From Pandoraea nosoerga (GTDB taxonomy: Bacteria; Pseudomonadota; Gammaproteobacteria; Burkholderiales; Burkholderiaceae): a DNA stretch of 64,000 nucleotides. The stretch lies in the NCBI RefSeq assembly GCF_902459585.1, contig NZ_CABPSC010000011.1, positions 62,001 through 126,000 on the forward strand. The letters are read 5' to 3'. Below the pieces are notes generated by a model. That model was not told the origin of the DNA. It did not search any database and was given only the letters and a program-made list of their open reading frames with translations. A program made the translations under genes and the position numbers. Below, piece after piece: positions 13,701-18,757 of the stretch; position 1 is the first letter of the stretch; the number at the start of each line of letters is the position of its first letter.

Positions 13701-14073
13701 CCGCCTGCATCGCGGCAATGCCCTGCGCCGCCGAGCCCAGATTCGCAATCGAGCGCTGCAGTTGGGCATTGGCCTGTTGCTGCTGCGCCGAGGGGTCCAT
13801 GAGCGCGGTGACCGGCATGCCGTTCGGCAGGCGTCCCGTCTGTGAGGCCGTCGTCTGCGCCGCGCCGCGCGCCGCGAACCATGCACTGCTGAACGCTTGT
13901 TGCGCGTGGGCGCTGCTCCACAACCCGCTGCTGGCCAGAAAGACGGCCACGGCCCGCATGGTCGGGGAGATGATGGACGAAGGGATAGGAGAGCTGGCCG
14001 TGACGCGCCTGCGCGTCCGGAGGGGATGGCGTCGTCGGTTCGTTGCTGCGCCCTGGTGCCCGCGTGTGTTCAT
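1774..14073 (-). CDS. Giant filamentous haemagglutinin-family exoprotein (TpsA-like, DUF3739)
   Basis: A 4099-residue predicted exported protein. A long positively charged N-terminus precedes a signal-peptide core (about residues 39-59, MRAVAVFLASSGLWSSAHAQ). A two-partner-secretion/haemagglutination-activity domain follows at about residues 140-275, with NVGRNTSVNF, IQGQIHGDGTVLVLNRNG and VIFGGASQVDTRNLVV. Most of the rest is a low-complexity beta-helix of Gly/Asn/Asp/Ser-rich repeats. The C-terminal part (about 3650-3900) matches the DUF3739 type: GGIRTVSGGDIELLVPAG, EGAIRMYSLGSILLGLSR, GRGSKTTVLYTPPRRVYD. The reading frame is open over 12.3 kb. Start: ATG 14073. An AGGAGG lies 27 nt upstream at 14101-14106 with no in-frame start between. 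ATG 13959 directly before the signal core is an alternative. No TpsB transporter gene is in the window. It lies downstream of fecR-type and sigma factor genes on the same strand, which suggests regulated surface adhesin or exoprotein production. Confidence 0.85.
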   Translation of the reverse strand: MNTRGHQGAATNRRRHPLRTRRRVTASSPIPSSIISPTMRAVAVFLASSGLWSSAHAQQAFSSAWFAARGAAQTTASQTGRLPNGMPVTALMDPSAQQQQANAQLQRSIANLGSAAQGIAAMQAAQASARAAAANSDATIPDGLAEGGLKVDTNSLTKGWINAQAPTQSTSNGKTNVNIQQTADKAILNWETFNVGRNTSVNFAQQSDWAVLNRVNDPQARPSQIQGQIHGDGTVLVLNRNGVIFGGASQVDTRNLVVAAANMSDAQFKTGGLYGANGTTPSFTDALGKVEVQAGASITTRTPTSVTQGGGYVLLLGKDVSNAGTIVTPQGQVALAAGDSFVIRKGVGTDANTSSTTRGNEISPQLVADSTAGKVVNTGLLMAPEGDITLAGRDVQQLGVAVSTTTVNTRGTIHLLNSASDTQGKVTLGNGALTSVLISDNGATALDSQRSAIIKDSAAQDFIRRQSPVDLFDNLSRLDDRRDQSRVEIVSGGNVEFQGNSLTLATGGQLAVSATGRSFVATGAQLDASGAVGVSLSMDSNNVKINVQGNEQRDSPANRDRAALNNANIWIDRRRLLHTAAGAGGYDKDRYYTPGGLLEVGGYLDNIGHRIGEWAAQGGTVAFSGGNAVTQAGSTINVSGGSLDVQTGYLNQTWLRGADGQIYNANAAPANVAYSGVYTGFDALHPRWGTSATESYASPLIAPQRVLQNGYTVGRDAGRLIISTPTASLAGDVVAATYQGPSQVKAADATLADGYLQAQQAAARGAELILGSYQSAANWTPSLGATGVFYNLSPVASTIVFTGDAPAAEAAARDAGTTLALDSRYVSLFGVGAIRAAASDSLRVEGALSVTPGGTIALYAPHVSVAAGLTAHGGTIALGNVVSHVGESGVSTEIVLPPAADPGGAAGTAAVSAAVSVADGVRLDTTGLWSNLALDGNGTAGLPFVNGGDVSVVSTGDVGIGAGARIDVSSGAVMRANGSVDGGSGGDVTLEAGHSVGSVPTQGRLSWLSDVRGYGVNGGGTLSLSTGGALAIGPAPQADAATPSQVRVDPAIFQRGFSNYRVNGHDGLVVAENTALEVIMPVLRADPELAGRAATGSDPMRVLSVWTPPQYTENPLGATLARRAGASAALSAGYDGSNGLAPLTIGRGATITVDPGQSIRLSSEGQLTIDGTLNAWGGSIALAATGQSAGIGYANDPTRAIWIGDDARLDAAARAYVAHDTLGRAYGIAPDGGSITVNPSDAYVVVRPGAVLDVSGAAARVDRTAGTAASGAPDGVTLAGDGGSITLHSNNGFALEGTLRAAAGAAGAGATGGTLGIYFDTRTYTDSANLPTQFANVHDITLVQNAPAPDASVSPLQYGKAVIGVDKLRAGAFDNLVLSTHDRFVFQGDLDLSLAGSVNLKGGLLTVSDRTPDAQVRIAAPYIRLDGGSWDAPTLLDNDTFVPGVYSPRAGQASAGHSALTFSGNLIDVAGRVVSGASAWEGVGNIAGTSVPSTFVAQDGFADLSLVSAGDIRLAGGLNAQGNINLTAAQVYPVSSGYAAVIAGDRYTGIAPDSRLTIRANGAGTPDTPYSVFGQLILMGGAIDQGGVVRAPLGVISLNTVGGNLGTDWQQVLLLGQNGVLNAVQTDPTVILRNGSLTSVSAAGLEMPYGGTTDGVTYRGLNVGGRYATQYNLADTFVSRGDTSGVKSGDTRVLATGVNIGAAHLVGEAGAVIDLSGGGTLHGEGFVSGRGGSVNVLATPLANANPAANAYSSAGNRVYAILPGYKSQYAPVVLDNGAGDPAVGRQITIGDGVPGLPAGTYTLMPSSFALMPGAYRVELAGTVPLREGAALAAMPTGDGSWTAAGTQRTAGTGQYDNQLTRLIVTPGAAVRKLSQFNETTLSEFLLSQAKQFGTVRARLPEDGKLLNIAFQPATTAGPALDFAGTVRFGGVQTPEVTGVDGALFVTGGASLIEVRTPGAAPTAGMVSLVDRDLNAFAAPSLGLGGYWTYFDGQSSLGDSARLYFGNDGLLYNGVTVRSGAALRAGQVFLVGKAVNVESGASIDTRGFDGNVIDSRYGYVYATGLAAGKYLADHPGLLAVGNGWLEFLPSDGYGTVSVGDGASLLTQGTIAFAAPGALSLGDVNLGARYLTVSQDQINIGEPAAMASAPAGWKLTQDALDTLLRPSASSGVPALERLTLTAGGSFNFFGTTTLDTGDSPVQMVFNSPAFYGLGSSTDVVRLSTSHFLWNGVSTGSGTTDSPFGSQAPAAVLAGGPGTGTGKLVVDARTIEFGYDDLSQAQRQSALDRLTLGFSDVTLQASERVTANHLGTLTVGGTQAADGSRRGGDLHIVAPLVTGKAGSSMRYDAGGTISLTAPAGGSPAPTAAVQDLGASLAFRGRSVDVQTALALPSGKLSIDADGAIVIGPQASLDLAGRDTAFFDVTQPSWGGKIQLASANGNIALQRGAVIDVSSPHAAAGSLGLSAPQGQVSVDASVLGTAEPGQTGAQFALDVGSLSGEGFAALNQSLNDGGFFGSRAFRLRQGDLTVGDGVRASNVSIATDNGSLAVIGTIDASGATPGAIMLSALGDLALGRGAVLDTHATRLVTDSYGASIDASNRGHVALTSSTGTVRLGDGVRFDMRSPDGVARGRIDINAPRADETSGDIRIDASARPDIAGARSIAVNGFWKYSPTDANGTVTQDNGDAAGAPVGGDGVVGLAQIDARSRQFIDNATRNASLQSRLAGLASYGDAFHLRPGVEIASAADINTKGDLDLSGYRYGPGAAAGVRGAGEPGVLVLRAGGDLKVNGSITDGFGAPVASPDGAVYQTVLSAVTLTGPYTVAASGLTLGVGSKLPATGTLNFSLDLAANTPLYLSDTSRLPIDVVLGGNTNSNRIKANVVTTADIILPEGYRLKNGTTVGPGGYRIAAGTNTSSLVGIVGTTASNMLLPPGTILKAGMNAIQFSDSGPYIMRLAEMQWPANTSVAPIKNYALANPLDLPQGAILPGGMYVSTAQAQVGERPIWAIAPMLEPGVQSWSMRLVGGSDLASPDSRAVHGAAQGGDIVLNDPFTVNVQGKGLGTPAAGISVVRTGTGDLELYAGGDYQQLSPFGVYTAGSPVAGTGAGTAWNAPRALAPDGTYLGSGTPARAGYEATLNAQRMWYTQDGGDFTLSAGGNILGWQEPNSEMVGNWVLRQGGAALNQPTAWGVNFGTYALDGNIYTATLGLSAFSGMGALGGGNVNVRAGGNIGVDDATASRNVVVAVGGSGRVTDAGIVQTGGGSLNVSAGGNVFGGLYADIRGDTKVSADGNIGAMLLRDYGVALQSDPRGLDSHTPYSALSRNGADVAPGDGNVVLQALGDVVMGKVVDPGRAEERVQTQATLAGVSTNAASWFTLWRDDTAIRLFAAGGSASPLGNVTSNFGITTYLPPILDVTAAGGSIYFAPRQFYDYLMPSPDSRFQFLARDAISGVNRNNASVSAFPFGTLGTSLSSLATPAQPGWQTANASNYWGGGTDHDSNTYENIYNTDYNPGYGAYTGLGGGLAIFGPNTLTDTSADGNGALSRLYAVNGSVQSARIGEIRTFYTPSGYASHYLASKPVQIKAGGDIVNTNGLINQTRESDVSMMAAAGDILYGPYNNTGFTIAGPGTFEVSAGGDIYLGNVAGFTSLGPLVAGDKRPGANIVVQAGLGAGAPGQGQTDVAAFARRYFDPANLADPSQPLAAQPGKVAKTYEAELLDWLRTRFGYTGQGGAAALAWFLTLPAEQQRVMVREAYYAELLASGREYNDASGKRSGSYLRGREAIAALFPQTDANARPIARSGGLTLFQGATSNGGIRTVSGGDIELLVPAGQTTLGVEGVTPSADPATVPAGLLTQGEGAIRMYSLGSILLGLSRVMTTFGGDIQGWSAEGDINAGRGSKTTVLYTPPRRVYDAWGNVTLSPNVPSSGAGIATLNPIPEVRPGDVDLVAPLGTIDAGEAGIRVSGNVNFAALAVVNAANVQVQGKSVGLPLVAAVNVGALTNASATAAQAAAAAQDAMARERVAQRQNQPSIFTVRMLGTASGTGERGAGPGGGQDDGGGSGAGPQASAYDRRSRVQIVGHGAELSSRAMSLLTPAERAALQAER

Positions 14074-14200
14074 CTGGAATTCAGCCTGTGGTGGATGCGT
14101 CCTCCTAAAGACACGCGCACTGCACGAAATCCCCCAACTTTTTCGATGCCGCTCGAACGCAATTCCGCTGCGCCCCGCGCCAGACGCGGGCGCAGGGACT

Positions 14201-15241
14201 TCAACTCAGGATCAGCACACCGCCGGGCAACGCGCGTGACGTGAGGCCGAACGAGCGCTCGATCTGCAGCAGCGCTTCGTTCAGGATGGCGATGGAAAAA
14301 CGTCCGCTCACGGGTTCGCCGCGGCGCGATTCGGCGAGCAGCACGACACGCCCGGGACGATAGCGGTTGATCTCGTCGATGACCTTCGCCAGCGGCGTCT
14401 GGCGAAACACCAGTTCGCCGCGCCGCCACGCCGACACGGCCGCCGGTTCGACGCCCGTCACGCCGCCGATCGCATCGTCGCGATAGACCGTCTGCTCGCG
14501 CGCTGCGAGCCGTCGTTCCCCAGCCGGATGCACGACGCGCACCGTGCCCTCCAGGCAGCTCACGCACACCCGGCCGTCGAGATAGCGCACTTCGAAGCGG
14601 CCTGCCCGCGCCACACTGCGCCCCACCCCGGCGCTCACGCCAAAGGGCTCGCGCGCGGACGCCAGATCGACGGCGACTTCCCCGGTAAGTAGATCGAGGC
14701 CGTTGGTGCGCCCGTCGCGCGTGTGTCGGCGCACGCTCGTCTGCGTGTTGAGCATGACGTCGACGCGCCCCGCAGCCGACGCCAGCGCGATATCGCGCTG
14801 CTCGCCGGTCGCGGTACGGTAATCGGCGGACCATGTGCCCACGGACGGCCACAGGCCCAGCGGCGGATACACCGCCGCCACGCCCGCCACCGCCGCTGCG
14901 CTCAGCCCCACACCGAGAAACGCACGCCGGCTGGCCAGTCCATTGCCGCGGGCGGCGCGCGAGCCGGCCGGGGGTCGACTCGCCAGACGACGATGGCGCG
15001 CCGCAGCCTCCGGGTCCGCACGCAGCCACTCGCCGATGGCCGGCCGCATCGCATGCCATTGCCGTTTGGCGTCGTCGAACGCCTCGGCGTGCGCCGCGCT
15101 CGTCCCCTGCCAGCGGCGAAATGCGTGCAGGTCGACCTGCCGCACGTCGCCACCGCTCAGACGGGCGAGCCAGATCCGTGCTTCCTGGCGAAGCACGTCG
15201 TCGTGATCGGTCCGCTCACGGGTTGCCTGCGGTGTGGTCAT
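14201..15241 (-). CDS. FecR-family anti-sigma/signal-transducing protein
   Basis: A 346-residue protein of the FecR family, which relays an outer-membrane or periplasmic signal to an ECF sigma factor. An N-terminal DUF4880 segment (about 1-85) is predicted cytoplasmic and sigma-binding. A twin-arginine-like SRRAFLG at 104-110 begins a single membrane span (about 107-126). The periplasmic FecR domain follows (YRTATGEQRDIALASAAGRV, LLTGEVAVDLAS, CLEGTVRVVHPAGERRL). A C-terminal STN/DUF4974-like segment ends the protein (LAKVIDEINRYRPGRVVLLA). ATG 15241 (MTTPQATRER) is chosen because the 37 codons upstream are Cys/His-rich and unlike the family. The gene lies 91 bp downstream of the ECF sigma gene and 127 bp upstream of the giant exoprotein gene on the same strand. 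Confidence 0.9.
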   Translation of the reverse strand: MTTPQATRERTDHDDVLRQEARIWLARLSGGDVRQVDLHAFRRWQGTSAAHAEAFDDAKRQWHAMRPAIGEWLRADPEAAARHRRLASRPPAGSRAARGNGLASRRAFLGVGLSAAAVAGVAAVYPPLGLWPSVGTWSADYRTATGEQRDIALASAAGRVDVMLNTQTSVRRHTRDGRTNGLDLLTGEVAVDLASAREPFGVSAGVGRSVARAGRFEVRYLDGRVCVSCLEGTVRVVHPAGERRLAAREQTVYRDDAIGGVTGVEPAAVSAWRRGELVFRQTPLAKVIDEINRYRPGRVVLLAESRRGEPVSGRFSIAILNEALLQIERSFGLTSRALPGGVLILS

Positions 15242-15332
15242 GGCGCGGTGTCTGCACTGGCAAGTCGATGACGTCGCACATTTTGCGCATGCGGCGCCGA
15301 AATATTTTTTGTCTTCATCGAGATGACATCTT

Positions 15333-15899
15333 TCATGGCGCGTTTCCGCCAACTTTTTTTGCGAGCCCGCGCCCGCCCGCCCGCGCAGGCCCCTCGCGGC
15401 GGGCCATCTGCTCGGCGCAGAAGTCCTGCGCGCGCCGCAGCTCGTGCTCCACGACGCTGACAGTTACCCCGAGGCGGGCAGCCACCTCCTTTTGCGACAG
15501 GCCCTCCCAGCGCACGAGCAGCAGCACGTCGCGTCGGCGCTGCGGCAGACGCTCGATGGCGCGCACGAGGGCGGCCATGTCCGCTCGCGCGCCGGTCGTC
15601 TGCTCCGGCCCGGGCGAGGCGTCCGGCATCTCGAGAATCTCGTCGATTTCGCTCGCGCTCGCCTGCTGGCTGTTGCTGCGCAGGTGGTTGATGGCGATGT
15701 TGGTCGCCATGCGCAAGAGGAACCCGTGCGGATTGAGGACCGTGGCCTGGTCCTCGAGGCGCGTCAGCCGCAGCCATGTGTCGTGCAGCGCGTCTTCGGC
15801 CAGCTCCGGGCTGCGCAGCGAGCGCACGAGATGCCGCTTCAGATCCAGATAGCGGGTGGACAGATAGGCCATGAGGGCCAGCCGGACTTCTTCCGTCAT
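15333..15899 (-). CDS. ECF (FecI-type) RNA polymerase sigma factor
   Basis: A 188-residue extracytoplasmic-function sigma factor. Region 2 is seen in LAEDALHDTWLRL followed by FLLRMATNIAINHLRS. Region 4 is seen in AIERLPQRRRDVLLL and the helix-turn-helix LSQKEVAARLGVTVSVVEHE. The ATG at 15899 overlaps the stop of the upstream STN-domain gene by 4 nt (ATGA), so the two are translationally coupled. The pairing with the downstream FecR gene predicts that this sigma factor is held or activated by that protein. It would then direct transcription of the operon or of the exoprotein gene. The basic C-terminus (about 20 residues after region 4) is extra and not recognised. Confidence 0.92.
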   Translation of the reverse strand: MTEEVRLALMAYLSTRYLDLKRHLVRSLRSPELAEDALHDTWLRLTRLEDQATVLNPHGFLLRMATNIAINHLRSNSQQASASEIDEILEMPDASPGPEQTTGARADMAALVRAIERLPQRRRDVLLLVRWEGLSQKEVAARLGVTVSVVEHELRRAQDFCAEQMARREGPARAGGRGLAKKVGGNAP

Positions 15900-16627
15900 G
15901 ACGCACGGGCCCCGGTGCGGCACGCCGGGCCGCCCCGCGAGGCCGGCAGGATCAGCATGGCGAACGGCTGCGGCATGTCGGGCAGCGGCGGCTGCGACAC
16001 ACGCACGCGCGAGAGCGTGTCGACGAGCGTGCGGGCCATCGGCGTCTCGCTCGTCTCGGAGAGCACACGGACGTCGACCACCCGGCCGTCCGGCGCGACA
16101 CGAAAGCGAAGCAGCGCGCGATAGCGCGTCGCCGACGTGCGCGTGTCGGCGCAGATCGCCTGCCAGACCTCCGTTTGCACGAGCGCATCGTAGTCGGCGA
16201 ACCGCACGGCGGAGTCGGGCTCGTCGGACGGCGTGCGCGGAGCGTCCCGCGCCGCGGGCACCAGCACGAACGTCGACACGCCTGAGGTACTGGCCGTCTC
16301 CACCGCGAGACCGGTGCCGTCCACCAGACGACGCAACGCCTCGAGCGCCGTGTACTGGCCGGAGACGGGTGAGGCCGTGCGCCCGGCAACGAGCGCGCTG
16401 CTGAACAGCGCCGAGCGTCCGGAAACGGTGGAGAACAATTCCAGTGCCATGTCGAGGGGTTGCGCGGGGATATCGAACGTGAAGCGTCGGTCGCCGGCGC
16501 CCGCCGCGGCCTGCGTGGCAGTCGTCTGCGCCTGTGCGCGGACGATCCCGGGAGCGCCCGCCAGGCTCAAGCCGCACACGAGGCCTGCCAGCACGAGCGC
16601 GCGGGCCGATGGCGGATTGCCTGTCAT
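15896..16627 (-). CDS. STN-domain periplasmic protein with TonB-C-like tail
   Basis: A 243-residue exported protein. A signal peptide (about 1-34, ending GIVRAQAQ) precedes a secretin/TonB short N-terminal (STN) domain. That domain shows FTFDIPAQPLDMALELFS, GQYTALEALRRLVDGTGL and TSTFVLVP-like strands. The C-terminal ~100 residues (RALLRFRVAPDGRVVDVRVL, then LPDMPQPFAMLILPASRGG) look like a TonB C-terminal/energy-transducer fold. In classical cell-surface signalling the STN domain is part of a TonB-dependent receptor; here it is a free periplasmic protein. I chose ATG 16627 because the signal peptide starts there. A TTG at 16717 would only add a basic leader. It overlaps the ECF sigma gene by 4 nt. 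Confidence 0.8.
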   Translation of the reverse strand: MTGNPPSARALVLAGLVCGLSLAGAPGIVRAQAQTTATQAAAGAGDRRFTFDIPAQPLDMALELFSTVSGRSALFSSALVAGRTASPVSGQYTALEALRRLVDGTGLAVETASTSGVSTFVLVPAARDAPRTPSDEPDSAVRFADYDALVQTEVWQAICADTRTSATRYRALLRFRVAPDGRVVDVRVLSETSETPMARTLVDTLSRVRVSQPPLPDMPQPFAMLILPASRGGPACRTGARAS

Positions 16628-16683
16628 CTCGAGGGAACGATCGTCGGGGTACCGGGTGGGCGTCGAGCCGCTGTCTCGCCTGA

Positions 16684-16725
16684 AATGTCGTTGAATATTG
16701 TGACTTTTCAGTGACAAACGACATT
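16684..16725. promoter_or_regulatory. Long inverted repeat upstream of the STN-sigma-FecR genes
   Basis: AATGTCGTT (16684-16692) and AACGACATT (16717-16725) are perfect 9-bp inverted arms separated by 24 bp. Inside them is a second symmetric element built on GTGAC and AGTGAC. The site lies 57-98 bp upstream of the STN-gene ATG in an otherwise non-coding gap. It may be an operator or part of an ECF-dependent promoter region; the binding protein is unknown. Confidence 0.5.
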
Positions 16726-16872
16726 CTTGCGGGGCGCGCCCGTCTATACGTCAGGGGCTTGCCGCCGCGAGGCGACGGGCGTGCGCGTGCGCGTCGCCAC
16801 GCAGGCAGGCACGTTGGCAGTCGTCGGGCCGCCGCGGACATGGACTTCCTCGTGCGGCGGCATTGCCGCTCG

Positions 16873-17781
16873 TCACGCGTCGGCGTGCGAGCCAGGCGGT
16901 TGGCGGCGCGCGGCAGAAGGCGCCGTCGGCGCCGTCGCCGCCTTCGGAGCGCTTGTGGCCATGCCGCGCCTGACGGGACGGCGCGACTCGCTGATCCCGC
17001 CGCTGGCGGTGCGCCCGGTGCGCGTGGCGCAGTAGTCGAGTGTCTGGCGCAGCAGCGTGTCCACCTTGCGCACCGACAGGCCGTGACGCGCGGCGACCTC
17101 CTCGCGGGTCAGATCCTCGACGCGCAACTCCATCAGCACGCGCCGGTGGTACCCCGACATGTCCTCCAGCGCCCGGGCCAGCGCGGCCAGCTCCGACCGG
17201 GCGCCGGCGACCGCCTCCGGCCCCGGGCCGCGATCGGGCAGCGCATCGAACACTTCGTTCTCGTCGGCGATCGACGCCCACATGCGACGACCGCGCATCT
17301 GATCGACGGCAAGGTTGTACGCCATCCGGAACACATACGTCTCGGCGCTGTGTACGGCATCGGGCAACGTGGCGCTGCCGAGCCGCACCCACGCCTCGTG
17401 CAGGCTGTCGCTGGCCGTGTCGGCGCAACCGATGCGCCGCGACAGCCGGCGCAGCAGCCTGTCGTAGTTCGACGCCAGGCATTCGCGCAGCGCCTGCGTG
17501 GCCGCAATCTCCAGCGCCGCCCCGTCGACATCTGATGGTTCCGTCCCATCCGGTGGTTCCGACCCATCCGGTGGTTCCGACCCATCCGGTGCTTCCGACC
17601 CATCCGGTGCTTCCGTGGCTTCCGACGCCCCGCACGCCTTTGCTGCGCTGCCGCGCACGCCGTGTGCCGTACTCATCCCCGCGTCAGCATCCCCGTCGCC
17701 CGGAGTTCCCCGGACTTCCCCGTAACGCACGTGCGCGAACATTGTGTGCCCCCGATACCCATGAACGCCTGTGTCTGTCAT
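16873..17781 (-). CDS. Second ECF sigma factor with repeat-bearing N-terminal extension
   Basis: A 302-residue ECF sigma factor. Region 2 is seen at about residues 115-165 (DSLHEAWVRLGS, AETYVFRMAYNLAVDQMRGRR). Region 4 is seen at about 210-255 (ALEDMSGYHRRVLMEL, LTREEVAARHGLSVRKVDTL). It differs from typical ~170-190-residue ECF factors in a ~90-residue N-terminal extension containing a six-residue repeat (PDGSEP and variants), encoded by an 18-bp tandem repeat. It also has an Ala/Pro/Arg-rich tail. ATG 17781 is used; the internal start beginning MSTAHGVRG is an alternative that still includes the repeat. It is the most upstream gene of the sigma-STN-sigma-FecR-exoprotein run, so two sigma factors sit in one locus. 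Confidence 0.85.
   Translation of the reverse strand: MTDTGVHGYRGHTMFAHVRYGEVRGTPGDGDADAGMSTAHGVRGSAAKACGASEATEAPDGSEAPDGSEPPDGSEPPDGTEPSDVDGAALEIAATQALRECLASNYDRLLRRLSRRIGCADTASDSLHEAWVRLGSATLPDAVHSAETYVFRMAYNLAVDQMRGRRMWASIADENEVFDALPDRGPGPEAVAGARSELAALARALEDMSGYHRRVLMELRVEDLTREEVAARHGLSVRKVDTLLRQTLDYCATRTGRTASGGISESRRPVRRGMATSAPKAATAPTAPSAARRQPPGSHADA
17533..17616. repeat. 18-bp tandem repeat inside the sigma factor gene (about 4.6 copies)
   Basis: Units of the form CGGTGGTTCCGACCCATC run head to tail from 17533 to about 17616 with one or two substitutions between copies. They are in frame, so copy changes would alter the N-terminal extension by six residues without a frameshift. Confidence 0.9.
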
Positions 17782-17912
17782 CCATTGCAGACCTCAATGA
17801 CATGACGGATATCAAAGGGCAAATCCGCACACTATTTTTTGTAACGCGATGCCGGAGTCACGGGCGCGCCCGGAACGGCACGGCGAAAACGCGAAAATGC
17901 GAAAACGCCCCT

Positions 17913-17964
17913 CCTGCCCCTCCTGCCCCTCCTGTCCCTCCTGTCCCTCCTGTCCCTCCTGTCC
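17913..17964. repeat. 9-bp tandem repeat (CCTGYCCCT, nearly 6 copies)
   Basis: Five full units of CCTGCCCCT or CCTGTCCCT followed by a partial unit lie between the sigma factor gene and the small secreted-protein gene. The tract is intergenic and strongly pyrimidine-biased on the + strand. Confidence 0.9.
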
Positions 17965-18046
17965 GCGTCATCGAGCGCCCCTGGACGCTGTGGAAAGCGT
18001 CAGGCAGCGGCGCTGCGGCGCGATTGACGCGGAGCGGGGCGCACGC

Positions 18047-18496
18047 TTAGCGCCCGAGCGCCCCGCATTGCACCTGGCCGGACACCGGGTCCTTGCGACA
18101 CGCGGTGGCGCCCTGTCCGTCGAACGAAATCGAGCCCTGTGCATGGGCCGGCTCGCCGGGAAAACGTCCCGGCGGCGAGCGCTGCGGATCGGCCAGCTCG
18201 CGCATCTGCATGCTGCTGGCGGCGGACATCTCGCGCTGACGAAGCATGTCGCGCTCACCCTGCGCCATGCCCTGGCCGAATTGTGCGCCAACGCCAGTCG
18301 GGCGTTCTTGGCGAGGCGCCGGCGGCGTGAGCGCAATGCCCGGCGCGCCGTCCCCTGCGCTCTGGTTAGACTGCCGAATGCTGTTGAGCTCCCCGCTCTG
18401 CAAGTAAGACTGGGCTGCGGCAGGGCCGGCGACGCAGGCGCTCGCGGCGCCGAGACACACGCACAGCAGCGCTCTCGTGGACAGGTTTCGAGTCAT
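18047..18496 (-). CDS. Small predicted secreted protein, unknown function
   Basis: A 149-residue protein that I do not recognise. It begins with a clear signal peptide (MTRNLSTRALLCVCLGAASA, cleavage after about PAAAQ, residue 29). The mature part is Gln/Ser/Gly/Pro-rich with YLQSGELNSIRQSNQSAG. It has a Met/Arg-rich helix (GERDMLRQREMSAASSMQM) and ends with two cysteines (ATACRKDPVSGQVQCGALGR) that could form a disulfide. I chose ATG 18496; an upstream ATG at 18529 (MKPKRHETEAK) has a purine-rich stretch and is possible. It may be periplasmic. Base composition resembles its neighbours. Confidence 0.6.
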   Translation of the reverse strand: MTRNLSTRALLCVCLGAASACVAGPAAAQSYLQSGELNSIRQSNQSAGDGAPGIALTPPAPRQERPTGVGAQFGQGMAQGERDMLRQREMSAASSMQMRELADPQRSPPGRFPGEPAHAQGSISFDGQGATACRKDPVSGQVQCGALGR

Positions 18497-18673
18497 TTTC
18501 GCTTCGGTTTCATGTCGCTTCGGTTTCATCTCGCCCCGGGCGCATCCGCAGATGCGTGAATCGGATTTTCGGGCGCACAGTTTAGCGTTTTGCGCCATGG
18601 AGTCCCGAACATCCCCAGAGGGGCGAAAAGAGCGACCGTGCGACGCCGGTGTTCGCCGCCTCACGAAAACGAA

Positions 18674-18704
18674 AAGCGCCTCGCGGGATACCCCGGAGGC
18701 GCTT
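18674..18704 (-). terminator. Intrinsic terminator of the pdxA2 operon
   Basis: AAGCGCCTC (18674-18682) pairs with GAGGCGCTT (18696-18704), with additional GGG/CCC pairing in the loop. On the minus strand the hairpin is followed by a T-rich run (TTTTCGTTTTCG). It lies 54 bp past the pdxA2 stop. Confidence 0.75.
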
Positions 18705-18757
18705 GGGTGAGCGTCGGCAGCGCCGTTTTCTCGCGTGGCTGGCGCGGCCGGCGCTTC

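Noticed and set aside
14074-14106. AGGAGG at 14101-14106 as the ribosome-binding site of the exoprotein gene with an earlier start
   Set aside because: No ATG, GTG or TTG in frame lies between it and ATG 14073, so it does not define a different start. It is noted in the gene entry only.
15242-15352. Longer FecR start at 15352
   Set aside because: The extra residues are Cys/His-rich and unlike the family; the DUF4880 domain begins at ATG 15241.
17533-17964. Possible CRISPR array
   Set aside because: The 18-bp and 9-bp units are directly contiguous with no unique spacers; they are simple tandem repeats.
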